A stretch of DNA of 50,854 nucleotides from Natrinema thermotolerans DSM 11552 (GCA_000337115.1 AOIR01000048.1:1-50854), one strand, 5' to 3'; positions 8,026 to 17,414 are shown, counted from the first letter of the stretch. The notes: generated by a model not told the origin, from the sequence alone. Made by a program: numbers and translations.

Positions 8026-9435
8026 TCAGTCCCCGGCCGTTCGCTCGAGTCGTCGCGCGAGCAGCGACGCCGCCCCGCCGACGCCGGCGAGCCCGGCCCC
8101 GATACCGAAACCGGGGACGCCATCGTCGGAACCGCCCGTTCCGCCACCGCCGCCCGCCCCGCCGCCGGTCCCCCACTCGAGATCGCCGTGGTGACCGAGC
8201 GTTCCCAGCAGCACGCGGGAACCGTCGCTCGAGCCCTCGAGACCGGCCTCGAGGGCGTAGACGGAGTCGTCCATGCTTCCGACGTAGACGGTGCCGTCGA
8301 CGACCGTCGGCGACGAGTCGACGGCGCCGTCGGTTTCGTAGGTCCAGCGTTCGTCGCCGGAGTCCGCTGCGAGCGCGTAGACGACCTCGTCGTCGCCGCC
8401 GACGAAGACGGTGTCTCCGGCCACCGTCGGCGACGATCGGACCCGATCGCCGGTGTCGACCGTCCACACCGGTTCGCCCGATGTCGTCCCGAGCGCATAG
8501 ACGGTGGCATCGGCACTCCCAACGTAGACAGTACCGCCGGCGACCGTCGGCGTGGAGTAGACGATCCCGTCGGTATCGAACGTCCAGCGCTCGTCGCCCG
8601 AACTCGCATCGATCGCGTGGACCCGCGAATCGGTCCCGCCGACGTAGACGGTGCCGTCGGCGACCGTCGCGGACGAACCGACCGAACTGCGGATTTCGTA
8701 GGTCCAGACCTCGTCGCCGTCATCCGCGGTCAGGGCGTAGACGACCCCGTCCCAGGAGCCGACGTAGACCGTCCCGTCGACGACCGTCGGCGAGGCCGAG
8801 ACCGGTCGCTCGGTTCCGTAGGTCCAGATTTCGTCGCCCGAGTCGGCGGCGAGGGCGTAGACGCTCTCGTCGTTGCCGCCCACGTAGACGGTGCCGTCGA
8901 CGACCGACGGCGAGGAGAGGACCCGCGAGTCGGTCTCGTAGTCCCAGCGCTTCTCGCCCGAGGCCGCGTCGATCGCGTAGACGGAGGTTGCCTCGTCGCT
9001 ACCGACGTAGACGGTCCCGTTCACGACGGCCGGGGAGGAGTAGAACACGTCACCGCCGGCGCGCATGCCGCCTGTGTCGAACGTCCACTCCTGCTGGCCC
9101 GATTCGGCGTCGATCGCGTAGAGGAGGCCGTTCCAGTTGAGGGCGTAGACGGTCCCGTTTACGACCGTCGGCGACGAACGGACGTTCTGGCCAGTGTCGA
9201 ACGCCCAGCGGACCCGCTCGTCGTCGCTCGGCTCGTCGGGCTCCGATCTCGGCCCCTCCGTACCCCGTTCGTCCTGCATCGCCCCCGTCCGTCGCGCTTG
9301 AGTCCTCGCACTCGCCACCGACGAATACGCCGCCGTCCCGACGAGCCCCACACCGGCCGTCCGCAGGACGGCTCGCCTGTCGATCCGCGATCGGTCCGCT
9401 CGAGTCCGCCGGTTCGCGTCGTCCCCCTCTGTCAT
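8026..9435 (-). CDS. Exported eight-repeat PQQ-type beta-propeller, PGF-CTERM anchored
   Basis: A 469-residue protein from ATG at 9435. The N-terminus has a twin-arginine signal (DRRAVLRTAGVGLVG) for folded export. Residues about 80-410 hold eight repeats of about 40 residues with the core SSPTVVDGTVYVGS and VYAL..DSGDE.W, the PQQ-binding-like (BamB-like) blade pattern, so one complete eight-bladed propeller. A Gly/Ser linker follows, then the sorting motif VPGFGIGAG, a hydrophobic segment and basic end, a PGF-CTERM tail cut by archaeosortase A and lipid-anchored. No dehydrogenase catalytic residues are evident, so it is probably a scaffold or binding protein at the cell surface. A TATA element 25-32 bp upstream suggests a leaderless message. 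Confidence 0.9.
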   Translation of the reverse strand: MTEGDDANRRTRADRSRIDRRAVLRTAGVGLVGTAAYSSVASARTQARRTGAMQDERGTEGPRSEPDEPSDDERVRWAFDTGQNVRSSPTVVNGTVYALNWNGLLYAIDAESGQQEWTFDTGGMRAGGDVFYSSPAVVNGTVYVGSDEATSVYAIDAASGEKRWDYETDSRVLSSPSVVDGTVYVGGNDESVYALAADSGDEIWTYGTERPVSASPTVVDGTVYVGSWDGVVYALTADDGDEVWTYEIRSSVGSSATVADGTVYVGGTDSRVHAIDASSGDERWTFDTDGIVYSTPTVAGGTVYVGSADATVYALGTTSGEPVWTVDTGDRVRSSPTVAGDTVFVGGDDEVVYALAADSGDERWTYETDGAVDSSPTVVDGTVYVGSMDDSVYALEAGLEGSSDGSRVLLGTLGHHGDLEWGTGGGAGGGGGTGGSDDGVPGFGIGAGLAGVGGAASLLARRLERTAGD

Positions 9436-9459
9436 GGCCAAATATATGTAACAGATCCT

Positions 9460-9467
9460 GATAAACG
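9460..9467 (-). promoter_or_regulatory. TATA element of the propeller gene
   Basis: On the minus strand the sequence CGTTTATC is centred about 28 bp upstream of the ATG at 9435, the spacing expected for a haloarchaeal TATA box driving a leaderless transcript. A second AT-rich stretch (ACATATATTT) lies only about 5-15 bp before the start, too close to serve as the TATA box for that start. Confidence 0.45.
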
Positions 9468-9618
9468 GCCTGTTCGACAGGTGTGCGGCGGATCGCGTTC
9501 GATCGCCGATCAGCAAGAACCCGTCGGCCCCGCGGGGTGCCGGACCCACGGACCGGCGGCACGGCCGAACAATGATATGGGCGGCCCACCCAGTGGGAGT
9601 CAACGGATCTCGCCGACC

Positions 9619-12291
9619 ATGACGAGTCATTACGATCACGCGCAGGTGCAGGAGTTTTGGCAGTACGTCTGGGAACGCGACGACGTCTACGACCTCGACG
9701 ACAACGCCGTCGACCCGACGTACGTCCTCGGGATGTTCCCCTACACGTCGGGGACGCTTCACATGGGACACGTCCGTAACTACGCGATCACGGACGCCTA
9801 CGCCCGCTATCGGCGAATGCGCGGCGACGACATCCTCCACCCGATGGGGTGGGACGCGTTCGGCCTCCCCGCGGAGAACGCCGCCTTCGAGCGCAAGACG
9901 GACCCCCGGTCGTGGACCGAGGCCTGCATCCGGCGCATGCGCGAGGAACTCGAGACGATGGGCTTTGGCTACGACTGGTCGCGCGAGATCACCACCTGCG
10001 AGCCCGACTACTACCGATGGAACCAGTGGCTGTTCGAGCGCTTCCACGAGGCGGGCCTCGTCGAGTACGAGGCGGCGGCGGTCAACTGGTGTCCGGACTG
10101 CGAAACGGTGCTGGCCGACGCGCAGGTCAGCGAAACCGACGGTGATCGGGTCTGCTGGCGCTGTGAGACGCCCGTCGGTCGGCGGGAACTCGACCAGTGG
10201 TTCTTCACGATCACCGACTACGCCGAGGAACTCCACGAGGGGCTCGACGACCTCGAGGGCTGGCCCGAGGGGGTCCGCGAGATCCAGCGAAACTGGATCG
10301 GCCGACAGGAGGGAACAAGGATCACGTTCGACGTGTCCGGGGACGGCGGCGCTGGCGCTGACGACGACGGAACGGTCGACGTGTTCAGCACCCGCCCCGA
10401 AACGATCCACGGTGCGACCTACCTCGCGGTCTCGCCCGGCCACGACCTCGCCCGGGAGCTGGCCGAGACCGACGACGCCGTCGCCGAGTACGTCGACACC
10501 GCCCGCACCCGTGACCCCGACGAGGTCGGCTTCGACGGCGTCGAGACCGACGCGACCGCCGTCCACCCCCTGACCGGCGACGAACTGCCGGTCTACGTCG
10601 CCAGCTACGTCCTCGAGGACGTCGGGACCGGGGCCGTGATGGGCGTCCCCGCACACAACGAGCGCGATCACACCTTCGCCGACGAACACGGCCTGCCGAT
10701 CGAGCGCGTGATCCGACCCGCAGACGACGACATCGACGTCGAAACGGCGGCCTACACCGGCGAGGGCGTCCTCGAGGGAAGCGGCGAGTACGACGGCATG
10801 GAGAGCGAGGCCGCCCGCGAGCGGATCGTCGCGGAGAACGACGCCCTCGAGGCCGACGTCACCTACCGGCTGCGCGATTGGCTAATCTCCCGGCAGCGCT
10901 ACTGGGGGACGCCGATCCCGATCGTTCACTGCGACGACTGCGGCCCCGTCACGGTGCCCGAGGACGAACTCCCGGTCGAACTCCCCGAGTTCGTCCGGAC
11001 GACCGGCAACCCCCTGGACGCCGCCGAGGAGTGGAAGCAGACGACGTGTCCGGACTGCGGCGCGCCGGCCGAGCGCGAGACCGACACGATGGACACCTTC
11101 GTCGACTCCTCGTGGTACTACCTGCGATTCCTCTCGCCCGACCTCGCGGACGCGCCCTTCGACGTCGACCGCGCCGACGACTGGCTCCCCGTCGACGTCT
11201 ACGTCGGCGGCGACGAACACGCCGTCTTGCACCTGCTCTACACCCGCTTTTTCACGAAGGCGCTTGCCGATCTCGGACTGCTCGAGGAACGGGAACCGAT
11301 TCGAGAACTCAAGAGTCAGGGGACGGTCCTGTACGACGGTGAGAAGATGTCCAGTTCGAAAGGCAACGTCGTCGTCCCCGAGGAGTACGGCGCGGAGACG
11401 ACCCGGCTGTTCGTCCTCTCGGCGGCCCACCCCGAACAGGACTTCGAGTGGACTGCCAACAACGTCCGCGGGGCCTACGACCTCCAGCAGACCCTCTACG
11501 GGATGGCCGCGGACTTCGTCGACGAGGGCGACACCCGCATTGAGCGTCGGGCCCACGACGACTACGTGTCACGGGAGATCGACCGAACCATCGCGGCGGC
11601 GACCGAGGAGTACGAACGATTCCGATTCCATCGGGCCGCCACCGAAATCCGGGAACTCGCCCGACTGCTCCGGCGCTACCGCGAGTACGACCGTCCCAAC
11701 GGCGCGGTCCACCGACGCGGCCTGCTGACCCTGGCCGCGCTGATCGCGCCGATGGCCCCCCACCTCGGCGAGGAGTGTTGGAACAAGCTCCGCGGCGAGG
11801 GACTGGTCGTCGAGGCCGACTGGCCCGAACCCGACGGCGACGTCGGGGCCTACCAGCGAGAACGCCAGCTCGTCGACCGCACCCTCGAGGACGTCCGGGA
11901 CATCGTCGACGTCGCCGACATCGACGAGCCCGACCGGATCGAACTGGTCGTCGCCGCCGACTGGAAGTACCGGGCCGCCGAACTGGTCGCCGACGCCGCC
12001 GGCGACGGGATCGACGTCGACGAAATCGTCGACCGACTCTTCGACCACGGCGCGCTCGAGATCGACGCCGACCGGGATCAGGTCGCGGCGTTCGTCGGCC
12101 GACTCACGGGCCGCGACGGCGGGGACGGCGAGGACGTGCTGCCGGCCGACCGCGAACTGGCCGTCCTCGAGCGCGCCGACTGGCTCGTCACCGACGAGTT
12201 CGGCGCGACCGTCGCCGTTCGCCAGGCCGACGCCGACGACGACCTCGCGGCCAAGGCCCGGCCGGGCAAACCCGCGATCCGCATCGAGTGA
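9619..12291 (+). CDS. leuS: Leucyl-tRNA synthetase
   Basis: An 890-residue class I synthetase that charges tRNA-Leu. The HIGH signature is HMGH at residues 48-51 and KMSKS is KMSSS near residue 576. Between them are the zinc-binding hairpin (NWCPDCETVLADAQV, then CWRCE), the editing CP1 domain (VFSTRPETIHGATYLAVSP and GVPAHNERD with the conserved editing-site residues) and the signature WIGRQEG. The editing insertion is placed as in bacterial-type LeuRS, as is known for haloarchaea. The C-terminus carries the anticodon-binding helices (GAVHRRGLLTLAALIAPMAPHL) and an acidic tail. ATG at 9619 is chosen because upstream codons are Arg/Pro-rich shadow sequence. It is divergent from the propeller gene. 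Confidence 0.97.
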   Translation: MTSHYDHAQVQEFWQYVWERDDVYDLDDNAVDPTYVLGMFPYTSGTLHMGHVRNYAITDAYARYRRMRGDDILHPMGWDAFGLPAENAAFERKTDPRSWTEACIRRMREELETMGFGYDWSREITTCEPDYYRWNQWLFERFHEAGLVEYEAAAVNWCPDCETVLADAQVSETDGDRVCWRCETPVGRRELDQWFFTITDYAEELHEGLDDLEGWPEGVREIQRNWIGRQEGTRITFDVSGDGGAGADDDGTVDVFSTRPETIHGATYLAVSPGHDLARELAETDDAVAEYVDTARTRDPDEVGFDGVETDATAVHPLTGDELPVYVASYVLEDVGTGAVMGVPAHNERDHTFADEHGLPIERVIRPADDDIDVETAAYTGEGVLEGSGEYDGMESEAARERIVAENDALEADVTYRLRDWLISRQRYWGTPIPIVHCDDCGPVTVPEDELPVELPEFVRTTGNPLDAAEEWKQTTCPDCGAPAERETDTMDTFVDSSWYYLRFLSPDLADAPFDVDRADDWLPVDVYVGGDEHAVLHLLYTRFFTKALADLGLLEEREPIRELKSQGTVLYDGEKMSSSKGNVVVPEEYGAETTRLFVLSAAHPEQDFEWTANNVRGAYDLQQTLYGMAADFVDEGDTRIERRAHDDYVSREIDRTIAAATEEYERFRFHRAATEIRELARLLRRYREYDRPNGAVHRRGLLTLAALIAPMAPHLGEECWNKLRGEGLVVEADWPEPDGDVGAYQRERQLVDRTLEDVRDIVDVADIDEPDRIELVVAADWKYRAAELVADAAGDGIDVDEIVDRLFDHGALEIDADRDQVAAFVGRLTGRDGGDGEDVLPADRELAVLERADWLVTDEFGATVAVRQADADDDLAAKARPGKPAIRIE

Positions 12292-12400
12292 CGAGGGCAG
12301 CGACGACGGTCGGCCGCCCGGCGGTCGAACCGCAGTGAGTAGGTGGGCCGGCGGGCGGAGAGGTAGTTTTATTCCATCGGCATCGGAAGCCCCGGACACG

Positions 12401-12694
12401 ATGGTGGAGGGTGGCGATACCGTTGGCGAACCGTCGAACCGGCCGCCGAGTCAGGCGGTGATCGAAGCCGTTGCCGAGGCCGAAGGCGTCCAACCGGAGG
12501 GGCTCACCCCGCCGGCGTACGAACCGCTGCACGCCGTCGTCGATCCGACGGCGCTCGACGGGCTCTTCGCTGCCCGGTCGGACGGCACGGACCGACCGAG
12601 CGGCACCGTCTCGTTTCGGTTCTGTGGCTACGACGTGACCGTCGATCGGGACGGGCGGGTCACGCTCGAGGGGGCGGTCGAACGGGCCGACTGA
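12401..12694 (+). CDS. HalOD1 output-domain protein
   Basis: A 97-residue protein consisting almost only of a HalOD1 domain (about 20-92): PPSQAVIEAVAEAEG, HAVVDPTALDGLFA, then the strand-rich end SFRFCGYDVTVDRDGRVTL. HalOD1 is a halobacterial output domain first described at the ends of two-component proteins; stand-alone copies are common, and their partners are largely unknown. A TATA-like run (GTTTTATTCC near 12366-12375) lies about 30 bp before the ATG at 12401, which fits a leaderless transcript. Confidence 0.8.
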   Translation: MVEGGDTVGEPSNRPPSQAVIEAVAEAEGVQPEGLTPPAYEPLHAVVDPTALDGLFAARSDGTDRPSGTVSFRFCGYDVTVDRDGRVTLEGAVERAD

Positions 12695-12993
12695 ACGGCC
12701 CGCCGGACCCTGATCGGCGTCTCGGAACAGTGGCTTTCTCCGCGCCCACAACACCGGCCTCCGGCCGCTCGAGTGGCGGGGCCGGTGACACCGAGCGCTC
12801 CCGCTTCGAACTGCGGCCGCTGGTCCGCGAGCGGCGCAACCGGCTGCCGTTCGAGCGTGACTGAAACCGGTGCGATGGCGGACGAGTAGACGGGCGAGAG
12901 ACGGCTCGGCCGACTCGAGCGAACGACGTTGCGTTTCGGACGCGGTCTGCTGGAACAGCAAGGGTGAAAGGGTGGTACTCCTAACGTCCGGCA
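12695..12993. other. Intergenic region with one hairpin
   Basis: No gene is seen in these 299 bases. The segment CACCGGCC at 12752-12759 and GGCCGGTG at 12780-12787 form an 8-bp perfect stem, with a further CCGC/GCGG pairing inside, about 58 bp after the HalOD1 stop. It could be a transcript-end structure. Nothing else stands out before the DUF420 gene. Confidence 0.35.
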
Positions 12994-13599
12994 ATGGCAA
13001 CCGCTGACGCGAGACGGCGACTCCGGGAGCGGCCGAAGGGCGCGACGATCGTCCTGACCATCGTCGGCTACGCGCTGGTCCTCGGGACTTTCCTGCTGGA
13101 CGTGCCGATCTACCCCGACCTGACGAACGCACAGGTCAACCTGCTCTCGCACGTCATCGCGGGGATCAACACGACCGCGACCGTCGTCCTGACGCTCGGG
13201 TGGTACTGGATCCGCAACGGCGAGGTCGAGAAACACCGGCTGGCGATGGTCTCGGGGTTCGTCCTGATCCTGGGCTTTCTGGTCGTCTACCTGCTGAAGG
13301 TCGGCGGCGGCGGGACCAAGGAGTTCGTCGGTCCCGACCTCGTCTACTACCCCTACCTCATCATGCTCGCGATCCACATCATCCTCTCGATCGTCTCGGT
13401 CCCCGTGGTCCTCTACGCCCTGATCCTCGGGCTGACCCACACGCCCGCGGAACTCCGGCGAACGGCCCACGCCCGAATCGGGCGGATCGCCGCCGCCGCG
13501 TGGATCCTGAGTCTGTTCCTGGGCGTCGTCACCTACGCCCTGCTCAATCACGTCTTCTCCTACGAGTTCGCGGCGATGCTGGTCCCAGTACTGTTCTGA
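12994..13599 (+). CDS. DUF420 membrane protein
   Basis: A 201-residue protein with about five membrane helices (for example IVLTIVGYALVLGTFLL, VVLTLGWYWI, LAMVSGFVLILGFLVVYLL, YLIMLAIHIILSIVSVPVVLYALIL and AAAWILSLFLGVVTYALL). The order of conserved His and Tyr residues (LLSHVIAGINT, KHRLAM, AIHIILS, ARIGRIAAAAW) matches the DUF420 family, found near cytochrome oxidase genes and related to the YozB/CtaM type of oxidase maturation factor. A heme or copper role is inferred. It is monocistronic here, although a CtaA-CtaB fusion gene lies 25 kb away in the same window. Confidence 0.85.
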   Translation: MATADARRRLRERPKGATIVLTIVGYALVLGTFLLDVPIYPDLTNAQVNLLSHVIAGINTTATVVLTLGWYWIRNGEVEKHRLAMVSGFVLILGFLVVYLLKVGGGGTKEFVGPDLVYYPYLIMLAIHIILSIVSVPVVLYALILGLTHTPAELRRTAHARIGRIAAAAWILSLFLGVVTYALLNHVFSYEFAAMLVPVLF

Positions 13600-13666
13600 C
13601 CGACCGGCCCACCGTCCCGCAGGACCCACAAGTTATCCCCGCGCCGGTCATAGCCTCGAGCAACGA

Positions 13667-14566
13667 ATGCAATTCGTCGAAGAAATCGTCGTGGACGAGT
13701 TTCTGCCCACCGTCCGCTCGCTGCTTGCCGGCGATCTCCGCGATCGCGGACTCACCCAGAGCGAGGTGGCCGCGGTCCTCGGCATCAGCCAGAGCGCCGT
13801 CTCGAAGTACGCCCACGGCGACGTGACCGTCAACGACCGCATCGCCGACGACGAGCGCGTACAGGGGCTCGTCGACGAACTCGGCAGCGGGCTGGCCGGC
13901 GGCGAAACCTCGCCGGTCCAGGCCCTGATCGAACTCGAGGTCCTGATCCGCGAGCTGGAGAGCGGCGGCGACCTCCTCGCGCAACTCCACGAGGAGGCCG
14001 TCCCGGAACTGGCCGACCACGGCTCGAGCTTTCGGGTCCACGACCCCGAGAGCGAACTGCGCTCGAGCGAGCGGGTCCTCTCCTCGCTGCGCCGGGGGCT
14101 GCGGGTCCTCGAGACGACGAGCGGCTTTACCGGGCTGATCCCCGCGGTCGGCTCGAACCTCGTCGCCTGTACGCCCGACGCCGAAGGAGTCGACGACGTG
14201 GCCGGCGTCCCGGGCCGGATCTTCGACGTGAAGGGGCGGGCGACCGTCCCCGCTGACCCCGAGTTCGGCGTCTCAGAACACGTCGCGCGCGTGCTGCTGG
14301 CCGCCCGCCGCCACGGGGCCGCCGTCGCGGCCGGGATCAACGTCACGTACGATCCGGAACTGATCGACGAGTTGGCCCAGCGGGGCCACGTCGCCGCCGA
14401 GTTCGACGAATCCGGCGACGTCGCCTCGAGCGTCGGCGCGGCGATCGAGGAGGAACCCGAAGCGACCGTCCTCTATCAGACCGGCGGGATGGGGATCGAG
14501 CCGCTGATCTACGTCCTCGGATCGGACGCGGAGTCGGTCGCGGACACGATCAGATCGCTGGTCTGA
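13667..14566 (+). CDS. thiR: ThiR-type thiamine regulator (HTH-ThiN fusion)
   Basis: A 299-residue protein. Residues about 20-48 are a helix-turn-helix (GLTQSEVAAVLGISQSAVSKY). Residues about 110-298 are a ThiN-like domain: AVGSNLVAC near 160, VPGRIFDVKGRA near 181, FGVSEHVARVLLAAR near 203 and the C-terminal GGMGIEPLIYVLG. ThiN is thiamine-phosphate synthase when fused to ThiD; fused to an HTH it is the archaeal regulator ThiR, which senses thiamine phosphates and controls thiamine genes. The likely target in this window is thi4 at 18689-19618. A TATA-like AAGTTATC lies about 30 bp before the ATG. The methyltransferase gene follows after 9 bp. Confidence 0.88.
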   Translation: MQFVEEIVVDEFLPTVRSLLAGDLRDRGLTQSEVAAVLGISQSAVSKYAHGDVTVNDRIADDERVQGLVDELGSGLAGGETSPVQALIELEVLIRELESGGDLLAQLHEEAVPELADHGSSFRVHDPESELRSSERVLSSLRRGLRVLETTSGFTGLIPAVGSNLVACTPDAEGVDDVAGVPGRIFDVKGRATVPADPEFGVSEHVARVLLAARRHGAAVAAGINVTYDPELIDELAQRGHVAAEFDESGDVASSVGAAIEEEPEATVLYQTGGMGIEPLIYVLGSDAESVADTIRSLV

Positions 14567-14575
14567 GCGGCCACG

Positions 14576-15301
14576 ATGTCCGAATCCGCACAGGAGTTCT
14601 ACGGCCGCTGGGCCCGCCTCTACGACCTGATCGCGCGCGAGACGCCGGGGATCGCCCGTCTCCGGCGACGAGCGGCCGCTGCCTGCCGCCTCGAGCCCGG
14701 CGACACCGTCGTCGAGATGGGCTGTGGCACCGGCGCGAACCTCCCCTATCTGCGCGAACGGGTGGGTTCCGAGGGGACCGTGATCGGGATCGATTTCACC
14801 CGACCGGTCCTCGAGCGGGCGCGAGCCGCCACCGCCGAGTATGACAACGTCCACGTCCTACAGGGGGACGCGACGGAGCCGCCGGTCGGGCTCGAGGCGG
14901 CACGGTCGGTCGCGAACGGCGACGATAGTGCGGTCGGCGAGGACGTCGCGGCCGGTGGCGTCGACGCCGTCCTCGCCACGTTCGTCGTCGGTATGCTCGC
15001 GGACCCGGCAGGCGCGGTCGACGACTGGTGTGAGCTGGTCGGGCCCGGGGGGCACGTCGTCCTCGCGAACGCCGCCCGGAGCGACGAGTGGTACGCGCCG
15101 CCGGTCAACGCCGTCTTCCGGGCGATCGTCGTCCTCTCGACGCCGCCGACGACGCGGCTGCGCTACGACGACTCGCCTCACCTGCGCCTCGACGCGAAGA
15201 TCGACGCTGCCCACGAGCGACTCCGGGAGCGGGCGGTCGCCGTCGCGGACGAAACCCACCTGTTCGGCGTCGTTCGGCTGACCGGCGGTCGGGTAGCGTA
15301 G
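14576..15301 (+). CDS. Class I SAM-dependent methyltransferase
   Basis: A 241-residue protein. SAM motif I is VVEMGCGTGANLPYL near residues 44-58, followed by an acidic end of strand 2 (VIGIDFTRPVLERA) and motif II/III (DAVLATFVVGMLADP), then a post-motif segment LVGPGGHVVLANA. This is the UbiE/COQ5-like fold with an acceptor that cannot be deduced. A 25-residue acidic insertion near 110-130 varies from the core. It starts 9 bp after the thiR stop, so the two are probably cotranscribed; a role in thiamine metabolism is not implied by its sequence. Confidence 0.85.
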   Translation: MSESAQEFYGRWARLYDLIARETPGIARLRRRAAAACRLEPGDTVVEMGCGTGANLPYLRERVGSEGTVIGIDFTRPVLERARAATAEYDNVHVLQGDATEPPVGLEAARSVANGDDSAVGEDVAAGGVDAVLATFVVGMLADPAGAVDDWCELVGPGGHVVLANAARSDEWYAPPVNAVFRAIVVLSTPPTTRLRYDDSPHLRLDAKIDAAHERLRERAVAVADETHLFGVVRLTGGRVA

Positions 15302-15382
15302 GCGAGCCACAAGAGGGGATGCCTCATAGAGACTGTCGACGTGCAGGCAAACGCATAGCCTCCCGCTCGAGAACGGTCACCT

Positions 15383-15763
15383 ATGGCGACCGTTGCAAAC
15401 GTCCTCTCGTCGATCTTTAATACGATCCCGGAACTGCATTCGGGACAGCTCGGACTGCTTTCGGGAGTTCTCGTCGGGCTGCTCTACTGGCACGGCCACC
15501 ACCGGTCGTCGCTGGCCGCCCTCTCGGGGTTCTACCTGCTGGCGATCGGCGTCGTGCCCGCATCGACGCGGGGGCTCGCGGTAGTCCAGTCCAAGCCGTG
15601 GTACTTCTGCTCGCTGCTGCTCGCCACCGCCGTCTGTGCGATCGCCGGCCGCGTCCTCTGGACGTGGCTCCCGTTCCGACACGGCGTCTCGCGCTCGAGC
15701 GGCGTCGAGAACCGGTCCGAAGTCGCACCCTCGGGTCGGGCGGACGGCAATGGCCGCCGCTGA
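15383..15763 (+). CDS. Small membrane protein, unknown
   Basis: A 126-residue protein with three hydrophobic helices (LGLLSGVLVGLLYW, SLAALSGFYLLAIGVV and WYFCSLLLATAVCAIAGRVLW) and a soluble, Arg/Ser-rich tail of about 30 residues. A WHGHHRSS loop between helices 1 and 2 is notable but no family is recognised. ATG at 15383 gives a short amphipathic start. It converges on the arylsulfotransferase gene with only 12 bp between the ends. Confidence 0.6.
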   Translation: MATVANVLSSIFNTIPELHSGQLGLLSGVLVGLLYWHGHHRSSLAALSGFYLLAIGVVPASTRGLAVVQSKPWYFCSLLLATAVCAIAGRVLWTWLPFRHGVSRSSGVENRSEVAPSGRADGNGRR

Positions 15764-15775
15764 CGGCCGCGACGG

Positions 15776-17233
15776 TCACTCGCGGTCGCGAGCGACAGGG
15801 GATCTGAATCCGATTCCGGCGTCGCGGAGTCGCCACCGGACCTCGAGCGCGGCCCAGCACACCCCCGTCAGGACGCCGCCGGCGATGGCGACGGCCTCGG
15901 TCTTGCCGACCCAGACTGGGGCGGCGAAGAGCAACGCGTTGGCGATCCGGTGTGGGAGGATCGACTCGACGAGACTGCCGAGGGACTCGAGCGGTCGGAA
16001 CCCGGGCTCCCCGTTACCGCCGCCGGCGGCCGTCCGTGACTCGAGCCCGAGCGACCGGGCGCTGTGTCCGCCGGCGCTCTCGGCTCCCGTCTCGAGACGT
16101 TCGGCGTCGTAGGCCAATGTCGATTCGACCTGCCAGACGATCGCGCCGCTCTCGTTGACTTCCAGGACGCGATTGCCGTGGGTATCGGTGATCAGCGTGT
16201 TGCCGTTGGGCAGGCGGTCGGCATCACGGGGCCACTGCATCCGGTCGTCTTCCCACTGCCAGGTACGGGTCCACGCGCCGTTCTCGCGCTGGAACTCCTG
16301 GACGCGGCCGTTCTCCGAGTCCGCGACGACGATCGCGGGGCCGCCCCGATGCTCGGGAATGTAGTCGGGGTTGTGCTGCTCGTGGAGGATATCGTACTCG
16401 TTCTCGCTGCCCAGCGTCCAGTCCTCGAGCAAGCCCTCGTCCCGGTCGAGGAAGACGACCTGGTCCTGATTGCGGACGCTGACCATGATCCGGCCCGCCA
16501 TCCGACCGTCCTCGACGTACTCGACGTCGTTGATGTGGGTCCAGTCGTTGGGATAGGAGTGGCCGCTCTCGAGGTCGAACGCGCTCTGGGCGTCCCAGAG
16601 CCACTCGACGATCTCCGTCTCGGTGTCGACGACGAAGACCTGATCCGCGATGATGTCGGCGACGACGACGTGGTTCTCGTCGATGCGATCGGCGTCGTGC
16701 CACTCGCCGGCGTTCTCCGCGTAGTCGTACCGTTCGTAGACGACCTCGACCTCGCCGGTGGTGAGGTTCGCCCGCTCGATGACGTTGCGGGCACACGGCG
16801 GGTCGCCACAGGTCGGCCCGGCCGTGTGGATCGTGTCGGTCGCGGTGTACTCGACGGTCAGTGGATCGCCCTCGACGGGGTCGACGTCGAAGTACTTCGT
16901 CCGCGAATTGTTGTAGTAGACGACCTCGCCGTCGGGTGCGTAGGCGGTGATCGTCCCCGCCCGTCCCGACTCGGTGACGACCGTGTGGTTCTCCGTCGGC
17001 GGGGCCTCTGGGACGGCGTCGGCGGACCCTGTCGAGAGGCCCCCCGACGCCGCGCTGGCGACGACGATTGCCGAGGCGAGAAGCAACACGGCGAAGAGCG
17101 CACGGAGCCGGGTCCGCGTGATCCCCACTCGAACGCGGGCGATACCCGACCGGACCCGACCGCGCGACTGTGATCCGTCACCCACGGTTCGGTCCCCCTC
17201 GAGCCGGACGCGGCTCGTCGACAGCAGTTCCAT
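15776..17233 (-). CDS. Arylsulfotransferase-like membrane protein
   Basis: A 485-residue protein. An N-terminal membrane segment (LFAVLLLASAIVVASAASG, about 45-63) is followed by a propeller-like domain of about 300 residues in which the blades read NHVVVADIIADQVFVVD, GRIMVSVRNQDQVVFLD and NGNTLITDTHGNRVLEV. This matches the Arylsulfotran_2 family, related to PQQ-independent aryl sulfotransferases. Conserved histidines occur in DWTHINDVEY and ENEYDILHEQHNPDY. A second hydrophobic segment near 438-458 (VAIAGGVLTGVCWAALEV) would anchor the C-terminus, so the domain is extracellular. Sulfate transfer is family-based; haloarchaeal members may be binding proteins. The first 40 residues are Arg-rich, so translation could start later. 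Confidence 0.82.
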   Translation of the reverse strand: MELLSTSRVRLEGDRTVGDGSQSRGRVRSGIARVRVGITRTRLRALFAVLLLASAIVVASAASGGLSTGSADAVPEAPPTENHTVVTESGRAGTITAYAPDGEVVYYNNSRTKYFDVDPVEGDPLTVEYTATDTIHTAGPTCGDPPCARNVIERANLTTGEVEVVYERYDYAENAGEWHDADRIDENHVVVADIIADQVFVVDTETEIVEWLWDAQSAFDLESGHSYPNDWTHINDVEYVEDGRMAGRIMVSVRNQDQVVFLDRDEGLLEDWTLGSENEYDILHEQHNPDYIPEHRGGPAIVVADSENGRVQEFQRENGAWTRTWQWEDDRMQWPRDADRLPNGNTLITDTHGNRVLEVNESGAIVWQVESTLAYDAERLETGAESAGGHSARSLGLESRTAAGGGNGEPGFRPLESLGSLVESILPHRIANALLFAAPVWVGKTEAVAIAGGVLTGVCWAALEVRWRLRDAGIGFRSPVARDRE

Positions 17234-17414
17234 CGCGGTCCTGTCCCGAGTGACGGTGATCGGCGAGTCGCGTCATCGAACCCGTATCGGACCCGGCCAC
17301 ACCCTGACGGAAAACCGTAACCGTGCGATTGCAACCCCTGAGAGTTCCGGTCGCCGGACTGCTTCGTTCGGACCGACGCCAGCGGCTGGCTCGAGCGCGA
17401 CGCAGAGTCGCCGA

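Noticed and set aside
6327..9140. A 937-codon plus-strand open frame spanning several genes
   Set aside because: Antisense of the SDR, GPP and propeller genes; it ends as long runs of Arg, typical of GC-rich shadow frames.
8266..9190. Periodic DNA repeat of about 120 bp, at first sight like a repeat array
   Set aside because: The period equals one propeller blade in frame, so it is protein repeat structure and not CRISPR or satellite DNA. No spacer-repeat pattern with constant short repeats is present in the window.
9469..9481. Palindrome CCTGTTCGACAGG between the propeller and leuS genes
   Set aside because: Only 5-bp arms; palindromes of this length are expected by chance in 50 kb.
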